Shown here: positions 54,418 to 63,971 of the stretch, in pieces
How the letters are laid out: each line of letters starts with the position of its first letter
Numbering within the stretch: position 1 is the first letter of the stretch
Source of the DNA: CAVXHQ01 sp963761735
GTDB lineage: Bacteria; Pseudomonadota; Alphaproteobacteria; Rhodobacterales; Rhodobacteraceae
Assembly: GCA_963761735.1 (NCBI GenBank)
Contig: CAVXHQ010000005.1
Span: 186,001 to 250,000, forward strand
Direction of reading: 5' to 3'
DNA: 64,000 nt
Notes under the pieces: model-generated
The model's input: only the letters and a program-made list of their open reading frames with translations
What the model was told of the DNA's origin: nothing
Database searches by the model: none
Made by a program: the position numbers and the translations under genes

Positions 54418-54945
54418 ATGCTGGACGACACCATGAAAGATACCGACAAGGCCCCCCAAATAGATGCCCCCGAGATAGATGCCCGCGCGCTGCGCGACGC
54501 TTTCGGCTGTTTCGCCACCGGCGTCACGGTGATCTCGATGCTGAGCGATGACGGCGCGCCCACGGGCGTGACGGTCAGTTCGTTCTCGTCGCTCAGTCTG
54601 ACGCCGCCGCTGTGTCTGTTCTCGCTCGATCGCAAACAGGTCAGCTGCCGCTGGATCGAGGCAGGGCGCGGGTTCAACGTCAACGTTCTGGGCCATGATC
54701 AGCAGGACGCGGCATGGCAGTTCGCCAAACCGGCGCAGGACAAATTCGATGGCATCGACTGGTATCCGGGCGACAACGGTCTGCCGCTTCTGACCGGCAG
54801 CCACGCGCATTTCGAATGCGACACATACGATGTGCACGACGGCGGCGACCATATCATCGTCGTGGGCCGGATCACCCGGCTGGCGCTCATGGATGCGGCC
54901 CCGCTGGTGTTTCATCGCGGCAAAATGGCGGCCCTTGTGCCATGA
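54418..54945 (+). CDS. Flavin reductase family protein (HpaC/RutF-like)
   Basis: 175-residue NAD(P)H:flavin oxidoreductase that supplies reduced FMN or FAD to two-component monooxygenases. Typical segments: RDAFGCFATGVTVIS near residue 25, GVTVSSFSSLSLTPPLCLFS near 48-67, and GDHIIVVGRITRL near 145. ATG 54418 has AAAGGA upstream; a GTG at 54388 in the same frame lacks one. The LLM monooxygenase encoded at 38158 is the obvious partner in this window. Overlaps the next gene by ATGA. Confidence 0.9.
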   Translation: MLDDTMKDTDKAPQIDAPEIDARALRDAFGCFATGVTVISMLSDDGAPTGVTVSSFSSLSLTPPLCLFSLDRKQVSCRWIEAGRGFNVNVLGHDQQDAAWQFAKPAQDKFDGIDWYPGDNGLPLLTGSHAHFECDTYDVHDGGDHIIVVGRITRLALMDAAPLVFHRGKMAALVP

Positions 54946-55523
54946 CGGCGCGCTATCCGGGGCCTGCGCCCGATGCGCTGACGCCCGCGCAGGCAGAACA
55001 GGCCGCCGTAATCGCCGCAGGCCCGCGCGGCGAGGTCGTCGGGCCGTTGCGCGTCTGGCTGACGCATCCGGCACTGGCGGCATCGGCGCAGCGGCTTGGG
55101 CAATACGCCCGCTATGACAGCAGCTTGCCACCGGTTCTGTCCGAACTTGCGATCCTCGTCACCGCCCGGATCTGGTCGTCCGGGTTCGAATGGGCGCAGC
55201 ACGCGCCGATTGCGGCGGCGGCCGGTCACGGGGCGACGGTGATCGCCGCGATTGCCGCGGGCCGCGTTCCGGATCTGGTGGACGAGGCGGCTCGCGCGGT
55301 GTTCGATTTCGCGGTCGAACTGCACCGGGACAAGCGCGTGTCGGATGCGACCTACGCCCGCACGGAGGCGGCGCTGGGCATTGCGGGATGCGTCGATCTG
55401 GTGGCAATCTGCGGTTACTATACCCTTATTTCCATGACGATAAATGCGTTCACGCTGGCGGACGGCGACGGCCCCTCGCTGCCCGCGACGGACCTTGCGC
55501 CGCACGAGATGTTCCGCGATTAG
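54942..55523 (+). CDS. Carboxymuconolactone decarboxylase family (AhpD-like) protein
   Basis: 193-residue all-helical protein. The family core is seen in LSELAILVTARIWSSGFEWA near residues 68-87, followed by a histidine (QHAPIAAAAG). The AhpD CxxC pair is absent, which favours the decarboxylase or unknown subgroup over the peroxidase subgroup. Its ATG overlaps the flavin reductase stop. It may act on a muconolactone-like or keto-acid intermediate; unproven. Confidence 0.82.
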   Translation: MTARYPGPAPDALTPAQAEQAAVIAAGPRGEVVGPLRVWLTHPALAASAQRLGQYARYDSSLPPVLSELAILVTARIWSSGFEWAQHAPIAAAAGHGATVIAAIAAGRVPDLVDEAARAVFDFAVELHRDKRVSDATYARTEAALGIAGCVDLVAICGYYTLISMTINAFTLADGDGPSLPATDLAPHEMFRD

Positions 55524-55554
55524 GTCCGCGTTTGGGGCGACGTCGCCTTGGGTC

Positions 55555-56193
55555 TCAGGGCATCGGCACGTCGGTCACGAATTTCGGCACCTGATAGCCC
55601 TTTTGCACGGCGGGCCGCTCGGCGATTCGCGCGTACCAGTCACGCACATGCGGATATTCGGCAAGGTCGATCTCCTGCCATTCGAACCGCGACACCCAGG
55701 GCCAGCAGGCCATATCGGCGATCGAATAGGTGCCGCGCCCGTCACCGGCGATGAAATCCCGGCCCGCCAGCCGCCGGTCGAGAACGCCGTACAGCCGCCG
55801 CGCCTCACCTGCGTAGCGTTCTTCGGCGTAGGGCGCCTTGCCCTTGTTGTATTTCACGAAATGATGCGTCTGGCCGAGCATCGGCCCCAAACCGCCCATC
55901 TGCCACATCAGCCATTCGACCATGCGCCAGTATTCCGCCCCCTCGCACTGGAATTTCTTATGTTTATCCGCAAGATACAGCATGATCGCCCCGGTCTCCA
56001 TCATCGTGATGCCGGTGTCACGGTCGACGATGGCGGGGATGCGGTTGTTGGGCGCGATCTTCAGGAATTCGGGCGCGAATTGTTCGTCTTTGCCGATGTC
56101 GATGGCATGGGCGGTATAGGGCACGTCCAGCTCCTCGAGCAGGATCGAGACTTTGCGGCCGTTCGGCGTGGTCCATGTGTACAGGTCGATCAT
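55555..56193 (-). CDS. Glutathione S-transferase family protein (YfcG/YghU-like)
   Basis: 212 residues. The N-terminal start IDLYTWTTPNGRKVSILLEE is characteristic of the Nu-class disulfide-bond reductase GSTs, with the conserved Thr/Asn pair at about residues 8-11. NRIPAIVDRDT and ETGAIMLYLADK bind glutathione. The C-terminal helical domain includes YSIADMACWPWVSR. Convergent with the previous gene; single-gene unit. Confidence 0.92.
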   Translation of the reverse strand: MIDLYTWTTPNGRKVSILLEELDVPYTAHAIDIGKDEQFAPEFLKIAPNNRIPAIVDRDTGITMMETGAIMLYLADKHKKFQCEGAEYWRMVEWLMWQMGGLGPMLGQTHHFVKYNKGKAPYAEERYAGEARRLYGVLDRRLAGRDFIAGDGRGTYSIADMACWPWVSRFEWQEIDLAEYPHVRDWYARIAERPAVQKGYQVPKFVTDVPMP

Positions 56194-56361
56194 CGGGGGC
56201 CCTCCGGTGTTGTTTCGGCGCCCGCAAATGGGGTGCTGTCGCGCATCAGGCTATCGCAAACCGCGACACGTGTCATAGATATAGATCCATAAAAGAGCAG
56301 CGATGTCGGCGCGAACACCGCCTCTGTCGATGCCTCAACCATGAAGAAAAGGAGCCCGCCC

Positions 56362-56832
56362 ATGTCCCCCGAAAATTCAATCGCGCCGGATCATATCGCC
56401 ACAAACCCCGATCCGGCCGCCTTCGCCGCCTGGCCTGCCGAAATCTATGCCGAAATGCAGGGCGCGCATGACAACGGCTGCGTCGGATCGAGCCTGGTGT
56501 CCGAAACCGACCGGGTCCGCGTCTGGCACCTGAGCCTTGCGCCCGGCGCCCGTTGCGGGTTTCACCGGCACGTTAATCCCTATTTCTGGACCGCGCTGAC
56601 TGCCGGAACCGCGCGGGCCTATGTCTCTGACGGCAAGATCGTCGAGACCGGATATTATGCGGGCCAGACCCAGCATTACCACTACGGGCCCGGCGATTAC
56701 ATGTTGCATTCGCTGGAAAATATCGGCGAGACCGAACTTGCGTTCACCACGGTCGAGTTTCTGGACGGCACCAACCCGCCGCTGGCGATCCCCGACGAGA
56801 TGCGGTTGCAGGCGCCCGTTTCGACGGCCTGA
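56362..56832 (+). CDS. Cupin-like hypothetical protein
   Basis: 156 residues. A beta-rich region (DRVRVWHLSLAPGARCGFHR near 44-66, then HYHYGPGDYMLHSLENIGET near 101-122) resembles a single cupin barrel with possible metal-binding histidines (FHRH and HYHYGPGD). ATG 56362 is preferred because AAAAGGAG directly precedes it; an in-frame ATG at 56341 overlaps that site. Alone between a GST and a tetR gene. Function unknown. Confidence 0.68.
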   Translation: MSPENSIAPDHIATNPDPAAFAAWPAEIYAEMQGAHDNGCVGSSLVSETDRVRVWHLSLAPGARCGFHRHVNPYFWTALTAGTARAYVSDGKIVETGYYAGQTQHYHYGPGDYMLHSLENIGETELAFTTVEFLDGTNPPLAIPDEMRLQAPVSTA

Positions 56833-56950
56833 GGCGGTGCAGACGGCGGCATCGTCGGCGCATACCAACGGGACTTGCCGGAACTGAACCGCGTGGTTTA
56901 GTGTTGACCTTTCGGATCGCAGGTGCCGCCTGCAAGAGAGACGAGGCCAG

Positions 56951-57694
56951 ATGCCCGACGGATCGACACCGCATGCGGAAACCGGACAGCCGGGCGCGGG
57001 ACAGGTGCGTCGTGGACGCAAGTTCGATCAGGTTCTGGCCGGGGCGCGCGAGGTCTTTCTGGGTGCGGGATTCGAGGGCGCGAACGTCGACGATATCGCC
57101 CGCGCCGCCGGCGTCTCGAAGGCAACGCTGTACAGCTATTTCCCCGACAAACGTCTGTTGTTTCTCGAGGTCGCGAAATCGGAATGTGCCCGGCAGGCCG
57201 ATCAGGCCATGTCCGCCATCGACATGACCGCCCCGGTGGCGGTGGTGCTGCGCGCGGTGGCGGAACACATGTTCGGGTTCATCAGTTCGAATTTCGGCCA
57301 GCGCATCTACCGGATCTGCGTCGCCGAGGCGGAGCGATTTCCCGACGTGGCGCGGGATTTCTATCACAGCGGGCCGGGTCTTGCACGGATGCGGATCGCG
57401 GCCTTTCTGTCGGACGCGACGGAACGGGGTGAGGTGGCGATCGCGGATGCAAACCTCGCTGCCGACCAGTTTCAGGGATTGTGCAAGGCAGGCGTCTTCG
57501 ACCGGATGATATTCGACGTGACGCCGGCGCCCGAACCGGGTGTCTGCGCGCAGATGCTCGACGAGGCGGTGGCGATGTTCATGGCGCGTTACGGGGTGTC
57601 CGACGCCAGTTCGGCGAACCGGGCAAACAGCGCGGTCTCGTCCGGTGACAGTGCGTCGCTCTCGTCGCCACCCGGCAGGCCGTTGAGCGCATAG
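56951..57694 (+). CDS. TetR/AcrR family transcriptional regulator
   Basis: 247 residues. Helix-turn-helix at about 20-70 (REVFLGAGFEGANVDDIARA, then GVSKATLYSYFPDK). The C-terminal domain resembles the AefR-like group (TetR_C_7). The natural family end is near MARYG (about 212); the further 35 residues are serine-rich and translated from DNA that also encodes the C-terminus of the convergent serine hydrolase (106-bp overlap). An upstream frameshift or a true tail extension are both possible. Confidence 0.85.
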   Translation: MPDGSTPHAETGQPGAGQVRRGRKFDQVLAGAREVFLGAGFEGANVDDIARAAGVSKATLYSYFPDKRLLFLEVAKSECARQADQAMSAIDMTAPVAVVLRAVAEHMFGFISSNFGQRIYRICVAEAERFPDVARDFYHSGPGLARMRIAAFLSDATERGEVAIADANLAADQFQGLCKAGVFDRMIFDVTPAPEPGVCAQMLDEAVAMFMARYGVSDASSANRANSAVSSGDSASLSSPPGRPLSA

Positions 57695-58650
57695 GCAAAG
57701 GCCGACCGAGCCTGTGCGTCCCACCAGATCCCGCCGTTGAAACCATAGGCATTGGCGAAATGTCCGGTCAGCGGACGCGGATAGAACGGGGCGGCGTCAA
57801 GGAACTGCACGCCCGCGCCGTAATCCTGAAACAGCCCGGCGAGATAGTCGCCGGGGCCGTCGGTACGGTGCCACAGGCGCGGGCCGGGATCGGTGGCAAG
57901 GGTTTCGGCAAGATGAAGCATACCTGACAGCGACAGCCGGAGCCCGCCCTGCGGCGAGAAGGCGGCGGTATTGCCCGGATGCGGTGTGACCGCGCGGTCG
58001 GCGAGGATCAGGCCGGTGGCCGGGATCGCGCTGTCGATCTGCGGGACGAATGTATCGCCGATGCGGCGGTAGGTGGGCAGGGCCGTTGCGCGCGCCCGCG
58101 CATCCACGCCCGACCAGTTGAACCCGCCGTGCAGGCCCGGCGGCGCCAGAACGAGATCGCGCGCCAGACCATCGAAGGGTGCCGCCCCCCAGACCTGCGC
58201 CACCGCCGCGAGCAGGATGTAACCGAGGTTGGCGTAGCTGAACCGGCTGCCGGGGCGGGTGTCCGTGCGGAACGGGCCGGGCGCCGTCGCGATCCAATCG
58301 GCCAGCGGCACGTCCGGCGGGACGCCGTATCCCGCGCCTTCGTCGAGGGCCGCGCTGTGGCTGGCGAGCATCCGGACCGTGACGGGAACTTGCCGAAACT
58401 GCGGGTGGCGCAGAGGAAAGCCGAGGATGTCCTGCACGTCGGCGTGCCAGGGGTCGGCAACGCCCGCCCGTTCGGCGGCACGCAGGGCGGTGCGGGCGGT
58501 GACCAACTTGGATATCGAGGCGCTGCGGAACAGCGTCGCCTCGGTCGCCGGACCGATGCCCGGCGCGCACGACACGTCGAACCGGCGCGCGCCGTCCCGC
58601 GAAATGCCGATGCCCGCAAAGGCGTAAGGTGACCTGAGCAGGGGCAGCAT
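57589..58650 (-). CDS. Serine hydrolase (beta-lactamase/class C family)
   Basis: 353 residues. SxxK is present in RSASISKLVTA near residue 50 and the YxN motif as SYANLGY near 155. A C-terminal KTG-like motif is not obvious (HFANAYGFNGGIWWD near 300 may correspond). No clear signal peptide, so probably a cytosolic esterase or D-aminopeptidase-like enzyme rather than a beta-lactamase. ATG 58650 shares one base with the stop of the preceding gene, hence an operon. Its 3' end overlaps the convergent tetR gene. Confidence 0.82.
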   Translation of the reverse strand: MLPLLRSPYAFAGIGISRDGARRFDVSCAPGIGPATEATLFRSASISKLVTARTALRAAERAGVADPWHADVQDILGFPLRHPQFRQVPVTVRMLASHSAALDEGAGYGVPPDVPLADWIATAPGPFRTDTRPGSRFSYANLGYILLAAVAQVWGAAPFDGLARDLVLAPPGLHGGFNWSGVDARARATALPTYRRIGDTFVPQIDSAIPATGLILADRAVTPHPGNTAAFSPQGGLRLSLSGMLHLAETLATDPGPRLWHRTDGPGDYLAGLFQDYGAGVQFLDAAPFYPRPLTGHFANAYGFNGGIWWDAQARSAFAYALNGLPGGDESDALSPDETALFARFAELASDTP

Positions 58651-59262
58651 CAGTCGCCGACGCCGAAACCGTCGCCCATCGACGTCATATCCTTCAGGTG
58701 CTGCGCAAGGTTCACACGCGCGCTCCGGGCCACCGCGATCGGTGCATCGGGATCGGTGCATCGGGATCGGGCGGGGTGTCCCGATAGTCGAGCGCCCGAT
58801 GCGTTTCGGGGGTGTAGCCCAGCGTCGTCGTGACGACGTCGTCGCCGACGCGGGTATAGATCTCGGGCGGGGTGTCGGACTGCAAAAGCATCACCGCCAG
58901 ATGCCCCTGACCGGCGGCGAACTGAAACAGCCACCAGATCAGGTACATGCCGCCGTTCCAGAATTCGTCGTCGTGGAACCGCCGCTCATAGTGCAGGCGC
59001 CAGACGGGATCGTGCGGCGCCGGAGCGCGAAAGGGCATGCCGGTCCCGGCGATCCGGGGGACCGGTCCGGTCCCGGGGCCCGTGTCCTCGCCCGTGAAAT
59101 CGCCCCGGCGCAGATACCGCTGCACCAGCGGCGGCAAATCCGCCATCTCTCCGGGCGATGCGGTGCGCCCCCCGGGGACAGCGCCGTCAGGGCGACGATC
59201 AGGCTTGCCGGTGTGTCGCGCCGTAGATCGAAGGTCAGCGTGCAGTGATAGGGGTCCGACAG
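58650..59262 (-). pseudogene. Uncharacterized protein, frame broken by a 14-bp duplication and a missing G
   Basis: Not recognized by name; about 199 residues after correction. Reading starts at a CTG (59262) with GGAG ten bases upstream: SDPYHCTLTFDLRRDTPAS. A G6 run at about 59168-59173 appears to lack one G. The next frame reads MADLPPLVQRYLRRGDFTGE, then RAPAPHDPVWRLHYERRFHD and GMYLIWWLFQFAAGQGHLAV. A direct 14-bp duplication at 58737-58764 then shifts the frame; deleting one copy restores VNLAQHLKDMTSMGDGFGVG. It lies between the alcohol dehydrogenase and serine hydrolase genes, overlapping the latter's start by one base. Confidence 0.65.
58737..58764. repeat. Frame-breaking 14-bp tandem duplication
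   Basis: GATCGGTGCATCGG occurs twice without a gap. Because 14 is not a multiple of three it throws the coding frame; removal of one copy gives a continuous reading frame to the stop at 58650. Confidence 0.85.
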
Positions 59263-59265
59263 GGA

Positions 59266-60378
<1,113 letters not shown>

Positions 60379-60644
60379 GATGGTCTCCGTGAGTGTTCTG
60401 GGATGGCGTTGGATTGCGCCTTTTCCGACAGGCTGGGGGAACGCGCGGCGGAATTCAACGGGGCTGATAGGGTGGCGCCGCAAATCGGGTCGCCCGTGCG
60501 GCGAACGGATCGCACCGTTCCGGTGACGACGGTCTGGCGAACCTTTCGTTTCATGTCGGTTGCGGGGCTTCGGCCGAACTTCGGCACCGGCGGGCACGAT
60601 AGCGCCCTTGCAAGAGGCACGGCCCGTGCGGCACACTGCACGAC

Positions 60645-60986
60645 ATGAAATCTACCTCTATCACGTCGCTTTTCGGTGGTCTGCTTCTGGCGGGGTGCGC
60701 GACCGTGGCGGGACAGGGCCCAACGGCCCCCGTCCCGGCAGCTCCCGTCCCGGCCAGCATCGCCCCCGCCCCGGGTGCCGCACCCGGTTCTGCCGATACC
60801 TGCGGACGCGCTGCGTTCGACGGTCTGATCGGTCAGCCGGTCGGCGATGCCGCCGCCTTTCGGGGCGCTGGCGTGACGTTCCGGGTGATCTATCCGGGCG
60901 ACACGGTGCCCGACGATCTCGTGGCGGACCGTATCAACATCTATGCCGACACCGTCGGCACCATCACATCGCTGGATTGTTTCTGA
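60645..60986 (+). CDS. I78 family peptidase inhibitor-like lipoprotein, paralogue 1
   Basis: 113 residues. Signal peptide with lipobox LLAGC (Cys near 18), a proline/alanine-rich linker, and a C-terminal I78-like domain: FDGLIGQPVGDAAAF near 58, FRVIYPGDTVPDDLVADRIN near 78, and ending in a cysteine (SLDCF). Family members are small potato-inhibitor-like serine protease inhibitors, here probably anchored in the outer membrane facing the periplasm. Its stop overlaps the start of paralogue 2. Confidence 0.8.
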   Translation: MKSTSITSLFGGLLLAGCATVAGQGPTAPVPAAPVPASIAPAPGAAPGSADTCGRAAFDGLIGQPVGDAAAFRGAGVTFRVIYPGDTVPDDLVADRINIYADTVGTITSLDCF

Positions 60987-61273
60987 TGACACGACTGATC
61001 TTCTTGAGTACCACCTTTGCGGCGGTCTTCGTCGCGGCCTGCACCAGCACCGAGGCCCGCCGCTCGGGCGATGCCTGCGGCGTCGCGTCGAGCCAGTCCG
61101 CGCTGGGCATCGATCGCGCCGGGGCCGACGCCTTTGCCGCGCAGCGCAATGCCGGCGGACGGCCCGCCCGCGTGGCCGGGCCGACCGACGTGGTGACGAC
61201 GGGCGTAGATCCCGCGCGGCTGAACCTGATCGTCGATGGCGACGGCACGGTCCGCAGTCTGGCCTGCGGGTAG
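60986..61273 (+). CDS. I78-like lipoprotein, paralogue 2 (diverged)
   Basis: 95 residues. Signal peptide with a lipobox-like VAAC (Cys near 19), then GDACGVASSQSALGIDRAGA and a C-terminal DPARLNLIVDGDGTVRSLAC, which matches the inhibitor family's last strand. The central GQP loop is degenerate. ATG 60986 shares a base with the preceding TGA, so it is translated together with paralogue 1. Confidence 0.72.
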   Translation: MTRLIFLSTTFAAVFVAACTSTEARRSGDACGVASSQSALGIDRAGADAFAAQRNAGGRPARVAGPTDVVTTGVDPARLNLIVDGDGTVRSLACG

Positions 61274-61317
61274 ACCGGGATGCCAACCGTCTCCCCTGCG
61301 CTGAACGGCGTTGCGGC

Positions 61318-61641
61318 ATGCCTGCGATGCCGTTGATGCAGCACGGCTTCACAGCCGTCCTGTGCCTCGGTCTCGCGGCCTGCGGTGGCGCCCCCTCGAC
61401 GGTGGTGTCGCCCGCGCCGCCGCAGATCGCCCAGGCCGCACCCGAGGATCTCGCCGTGTGCGGCGGCGCGCCCTATGTGCGGCTGGTAGGACAGGACGCC
61501 ACCGCGCTGGAGCGCGAACTTATCCTGCGGCAGGTACGCATCGTCCGGCCGGGCAGCGCCGTCACCGCCGATTTCCGCGCCGAGCGGCTGAATTTCACCA
61601 TCGACACCGCCGGACGGATTGCGCGTGTTTCGTGCGGATAG
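61318..61641 (+). CDS. I78 family peptidase inhibitor-like lipoprotein, paralogue 3
   Basis: 107 residues from ATG 61318 (61327 or 61336 also possible). Signal peptide with lipobox LAACG. Mature domain has the GGAPYVRLVGQDATALE block, VRIVRPGSAVTADFRAERLN and ITDTAGRIARVSC-type end typical of I78. Third copy of the tandem set; 44 bp after paralogue 2. Confidence 0.78.
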   Translation: MPAMPLMQHGFTAVLCLGLAACGGAPSTVVSPAPPQIAQAAPEDLAVCGGAPYVRLVGQDATALERELILRQVRIVRPGSAVTADFRAERLNFTIDTAGRIARVSCG

Positions 61642-61717
61642 GGCGCGGCCCCAGTCCGGCGCGGTCAGCTGACGCCCGTCGCTTGAAAGATCCCGGCCCC
61701 GGGATAAGTGTGGCGCC

Positions 61718-62098
61718 ATGACAGTCCACCCCCTGCCGCGCGGCGGCGCACCTTCGTCCAGCCCGAAATCCGCCTCGCAGGCGTCCTTCAAGGCACCGGA
61801 ACAAGTGGCGTTCCACCGCACCGAACTGGCCCCGATCCTGGCGATCTATGGCCGGATGGTCGCGGCGGGCGAGTGGCGCGACTACGGTATTTCCTGCCTG
61901 CGCGAGGTGGCGGTGTTCTCGATCTTTCGCCGCACGGCGGAAAACCCGGTCTATCGCATCGAAAAGCGTCCCAGACTGCGCGCGAAACAGCAGGAATTTG
62001 CGGTGATCGGGATGGAAGGACAGGTCCTGCGGCGCGGGCCGGACCTGCGGTCCGTGCTGCGCATCCTTGAAAAGGCCGCGATCCGCGCGGTCGACTAG
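61718..62098 (+). CDS. DUF2794 domain-containing protein
   Basis: 126-residue cytosolic protein of an alphaproteobacterial family of unknown function. Conserved block: VAFHRTELAPILAIYGRMVA near 30-49, GEWRDYGISCLREVAVFSIF near 51-70 and YRIEKRPRLRAKQQEF near 78-93. Followed closely (19 bp) by the AEC permease gene. Confidence 0.9.
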   Translation: MTVHPLPRGGAPSSSPKSASQASFKAPEQVAFHRTELAPILAIYGRMVAAGEWRDYGISCLREVAVFSIFRRTAENPVYRIEKRPRLRAKQQEFAVIGMEGQVLRRGPDLRSVLRILEKAAIRAVD

Positions 62099-62116
62099 GC
62101 CGCCCGGACGCCTCTC

Positions 62117-63055
62117 ATGCTCGACGTTCTCCTTCAGGTTCTGCCGTTCTTTGCCATCATCGGCCTTGGATACGGCGCCGGACGCACCGGGTTCTTTCCG
62201 CCAGAGGCGACCGCCTGGCTGACGAAATTCGTGTTCTATTTCGCGTTGTCGGCGATGTTGTTCCGGTTTTCCGCCAATCTGCCCTTGGCGCAGGTCTTCG
62301 ATGCGGGCTTCGTGGTCGCCTATCTGGCGGGCACGGCGGCGATCTATCTGCTGGCCACCGCCGTCGCCATGGTGCGCCGGTTGCCCATTGCCGAGGCGGC
62401 GATCGAGGCGCAATGCGCGGTGATCGGCAACGTCGGGTTCCTGGGTATCCCGATGCTCGTGCTGCTCCTGGGGGAGGCGGCCATCGGCCCGGTCATGCTG
62501 GTGCTGGCCGTCGATCTGATCGTGTTCGGCTCGCTCGTGGTGATCCTGATCACCGGATCGCGCGACGGACGGGTGTCGTTGCGTGTTTCGGGGCGGGTGC
62601 TGCGCACGGTGGGGCGCGGCCTGATCGGCAACCCGATGATCGTGTCCATCGTGCTCGGGCTTGCCTGGTCGTCGTCGGGCGTGGCCCTGCCGGGTGTCGC
62701 GGACAGCTTTCTGACCACACTGGGGGCCGCTGCCACGCCCGGCGCGCTGTTTGCCATCGGCGCGTCGCTGGCGGGCAAATCGGCGGAACGGCTTGCCGTC
62801 GCGGGCTGGCTGTCGTTTGCCAAACTGGTGCTGCACCCCGCCGCCGTCGCCTTTTCCGCGTTCTGGCTGTTCGAGGTCGACGCCTATGCCGCCGGCGTCA
62901 TGGTGACCTGCGCGGCCCTTCCGGTGGCGGGCAACGTGTTCATCATCGCCAGCCATTACCGCTGCGCACCGGCCCGCGTTTCGGCGGCGATCCTCGTGTC
63001 GACGGCGTTTTCGATTGTCACGGTGACGGCGGTCATCGCCATGGTCGGGGGCTAG
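62117..63055 (+). CDS. AEC family transporter (auxin efflux carrier-like)
   Basis: 312-residue inner-membrane protein with ten predicted helices in two halves of five. Typical segments: FFAIIGLGYGAGRTGFF near 12-28, AQCAVIGNVGFLGIPMLVLL near 97-116, and a C-terminal AALPVAGNVFIIASHY near 277. Relatives export malonate, malate or other organic acids; substrate here unknown. Transcribed with the DUF2794 gene. Confidence 0.9.
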   Translation: MLDVLLQVLPFFAIIGLGYGAGRTGFFPPEATAWLTKFVFYFALSAMLFRFSANLPLAQVFDAGFVVAYLAGTAAIYLLATAVAMVRRLPIAEAAIEAQCAVIGNVGFLGIPMLVLLLGEAAIGPVMLVLAVDLIVFGSLVVILITGSRDGRVSLRVSGRVLRTVGRGLIGNPMIVSIVLGLAWSSSGVALPGVADSFLTTLGAAATPGALFAIGASLAGKSAERLAVAGWLSFAKLVLHPAAVAFSAFWLFEVDAYAAGVMVTCAALPVAGNVFIIASHYRCAPARVSAAILVSTAFSIVTVTAVIAMVGG

Positions 63056-63106
63056 AATCCGGCCCGGTTTGGTCCTATTGCGGGGACGCAATCACAGGAG
63101 AACCCC

Positions 63107-63937
63107 ATGCGCACGATCTCGGAAAACAGGTGTTTTGGCGGCGTTCAGGGCGTGTACGCCCATGACAGCGAGGCCACGGGAACCGAGATGACGTTCGGCC
63201 TTTTCCTGCCCGAGGTGGCCGAGGACGCCGCCGTGCCGGTGCTGTGGTACCTGTCGGGCCTGACCTGCACCCACGCCAATGCGATGGACAAGGCGGGCAT
63301 TCAGGGCTGGGCCGCCAAAGAGGGCATCGCCGTCGTGTTTCCCGACACCAGCCCGCGCGGCGAGGGCGTGGCCGACGACGAGGCCTACGATCTGGGGCAG
63401 GGGGCCGGGTTCTACGTCAACGCGACGCAAGAGCCCTGGGCGCCGCATTTCCAGATGTGGGATTATGTGGGCGAGGAATTGCCGGACCTGCTGGCGCAGA
63501 GTTTCGCCATCGACCCGATGCGTCAGGCAATCACCGGCCATTCGATGGGCGGGCACGGCGCGCTCGTGCTGGCGATGGGCCTGCCGGGGCGCTTTCGCAG
63601 CGTTTCGGCCTTTGCGCCGATCTGCAATCCGGTGCAAAGCGACTGGGGCCGCAAACAGCTTACCGCCTATCTGGGCGCCGACGAGGCCGCCTGGGCGCGC
63701 TATGACGCGACCGAGATGATGAAACTGCGCGGTTTCGACGGGCCGATGCTGATCGACACCGGCACGGCGGATCAGTTCGGCGATCTGCTGGGCACCGCCG
63801 CCCTTGCCGGTGCCATCGCCGATCGGCGGCAATCGGCGTCCCTGCGGATGCAGAAGGGCTACGACCATTCGTATTTCTTCGTCTCCACCTTCATGGAAGA
63901 CCACGTCGCCTTCCACGCCGAGGCGCTGTGGGCATGA
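63107..63937 (+). CDS. fghA: S-formylglutathione hydrolase
   Basis: Esterase-D-type serine hydrolase releasing formate and glutathione, 276 residues. Nucleophile elbow TGHSMGGHGA near 146-155, oxyanion region YLSGLTCTHANAM near 48, DTSPRGEGV near 80, catalytic aspartate in DTGTADQF near 225 and histidine in KGYDHSYFF near 258. ATG 63107 has AGGAG upstream. Completes the pathway of the class III alcohol dehydrogenase at 59266, from which it is separated by the small-lipoprotein, DUF2794 and AEC genes. Confidence 0.96.
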   Translation: MRTISENRCFGGVQGVYAHDSEATGTEMTFGLFLPEVAEDAAVPVLWYLSGLTCTHANAMDKAGIQGWAAKEGIAVVFPDTSPRGEGVADDEAYDLGQGAGFYVNATQEPWAPHFQMWDYVGEELPDLLAQSFAIDPMRQAITGHSMGGHGALVLAMGLPGRFRSVSAFAPICNPVQSDWGRKQLTAYLGADEAAWARYDATEMMKLRGFDGPMLIDTGTADQFGDLLGTAALAGAIADRRQSASLRMQKGYDHSYFFVSTFMEDHVAFHAEALWA

Positions 63938-63971
63938 CGCACTGTCGACGTACCGTCCGGGGAGCCTCGCG

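Noticed and set aside
57589..58650. True beta-lactamase (resistance gene)
   Set aside because: No signal peptide and no clear KTG motif; fits the broad serine-hydrolase family.
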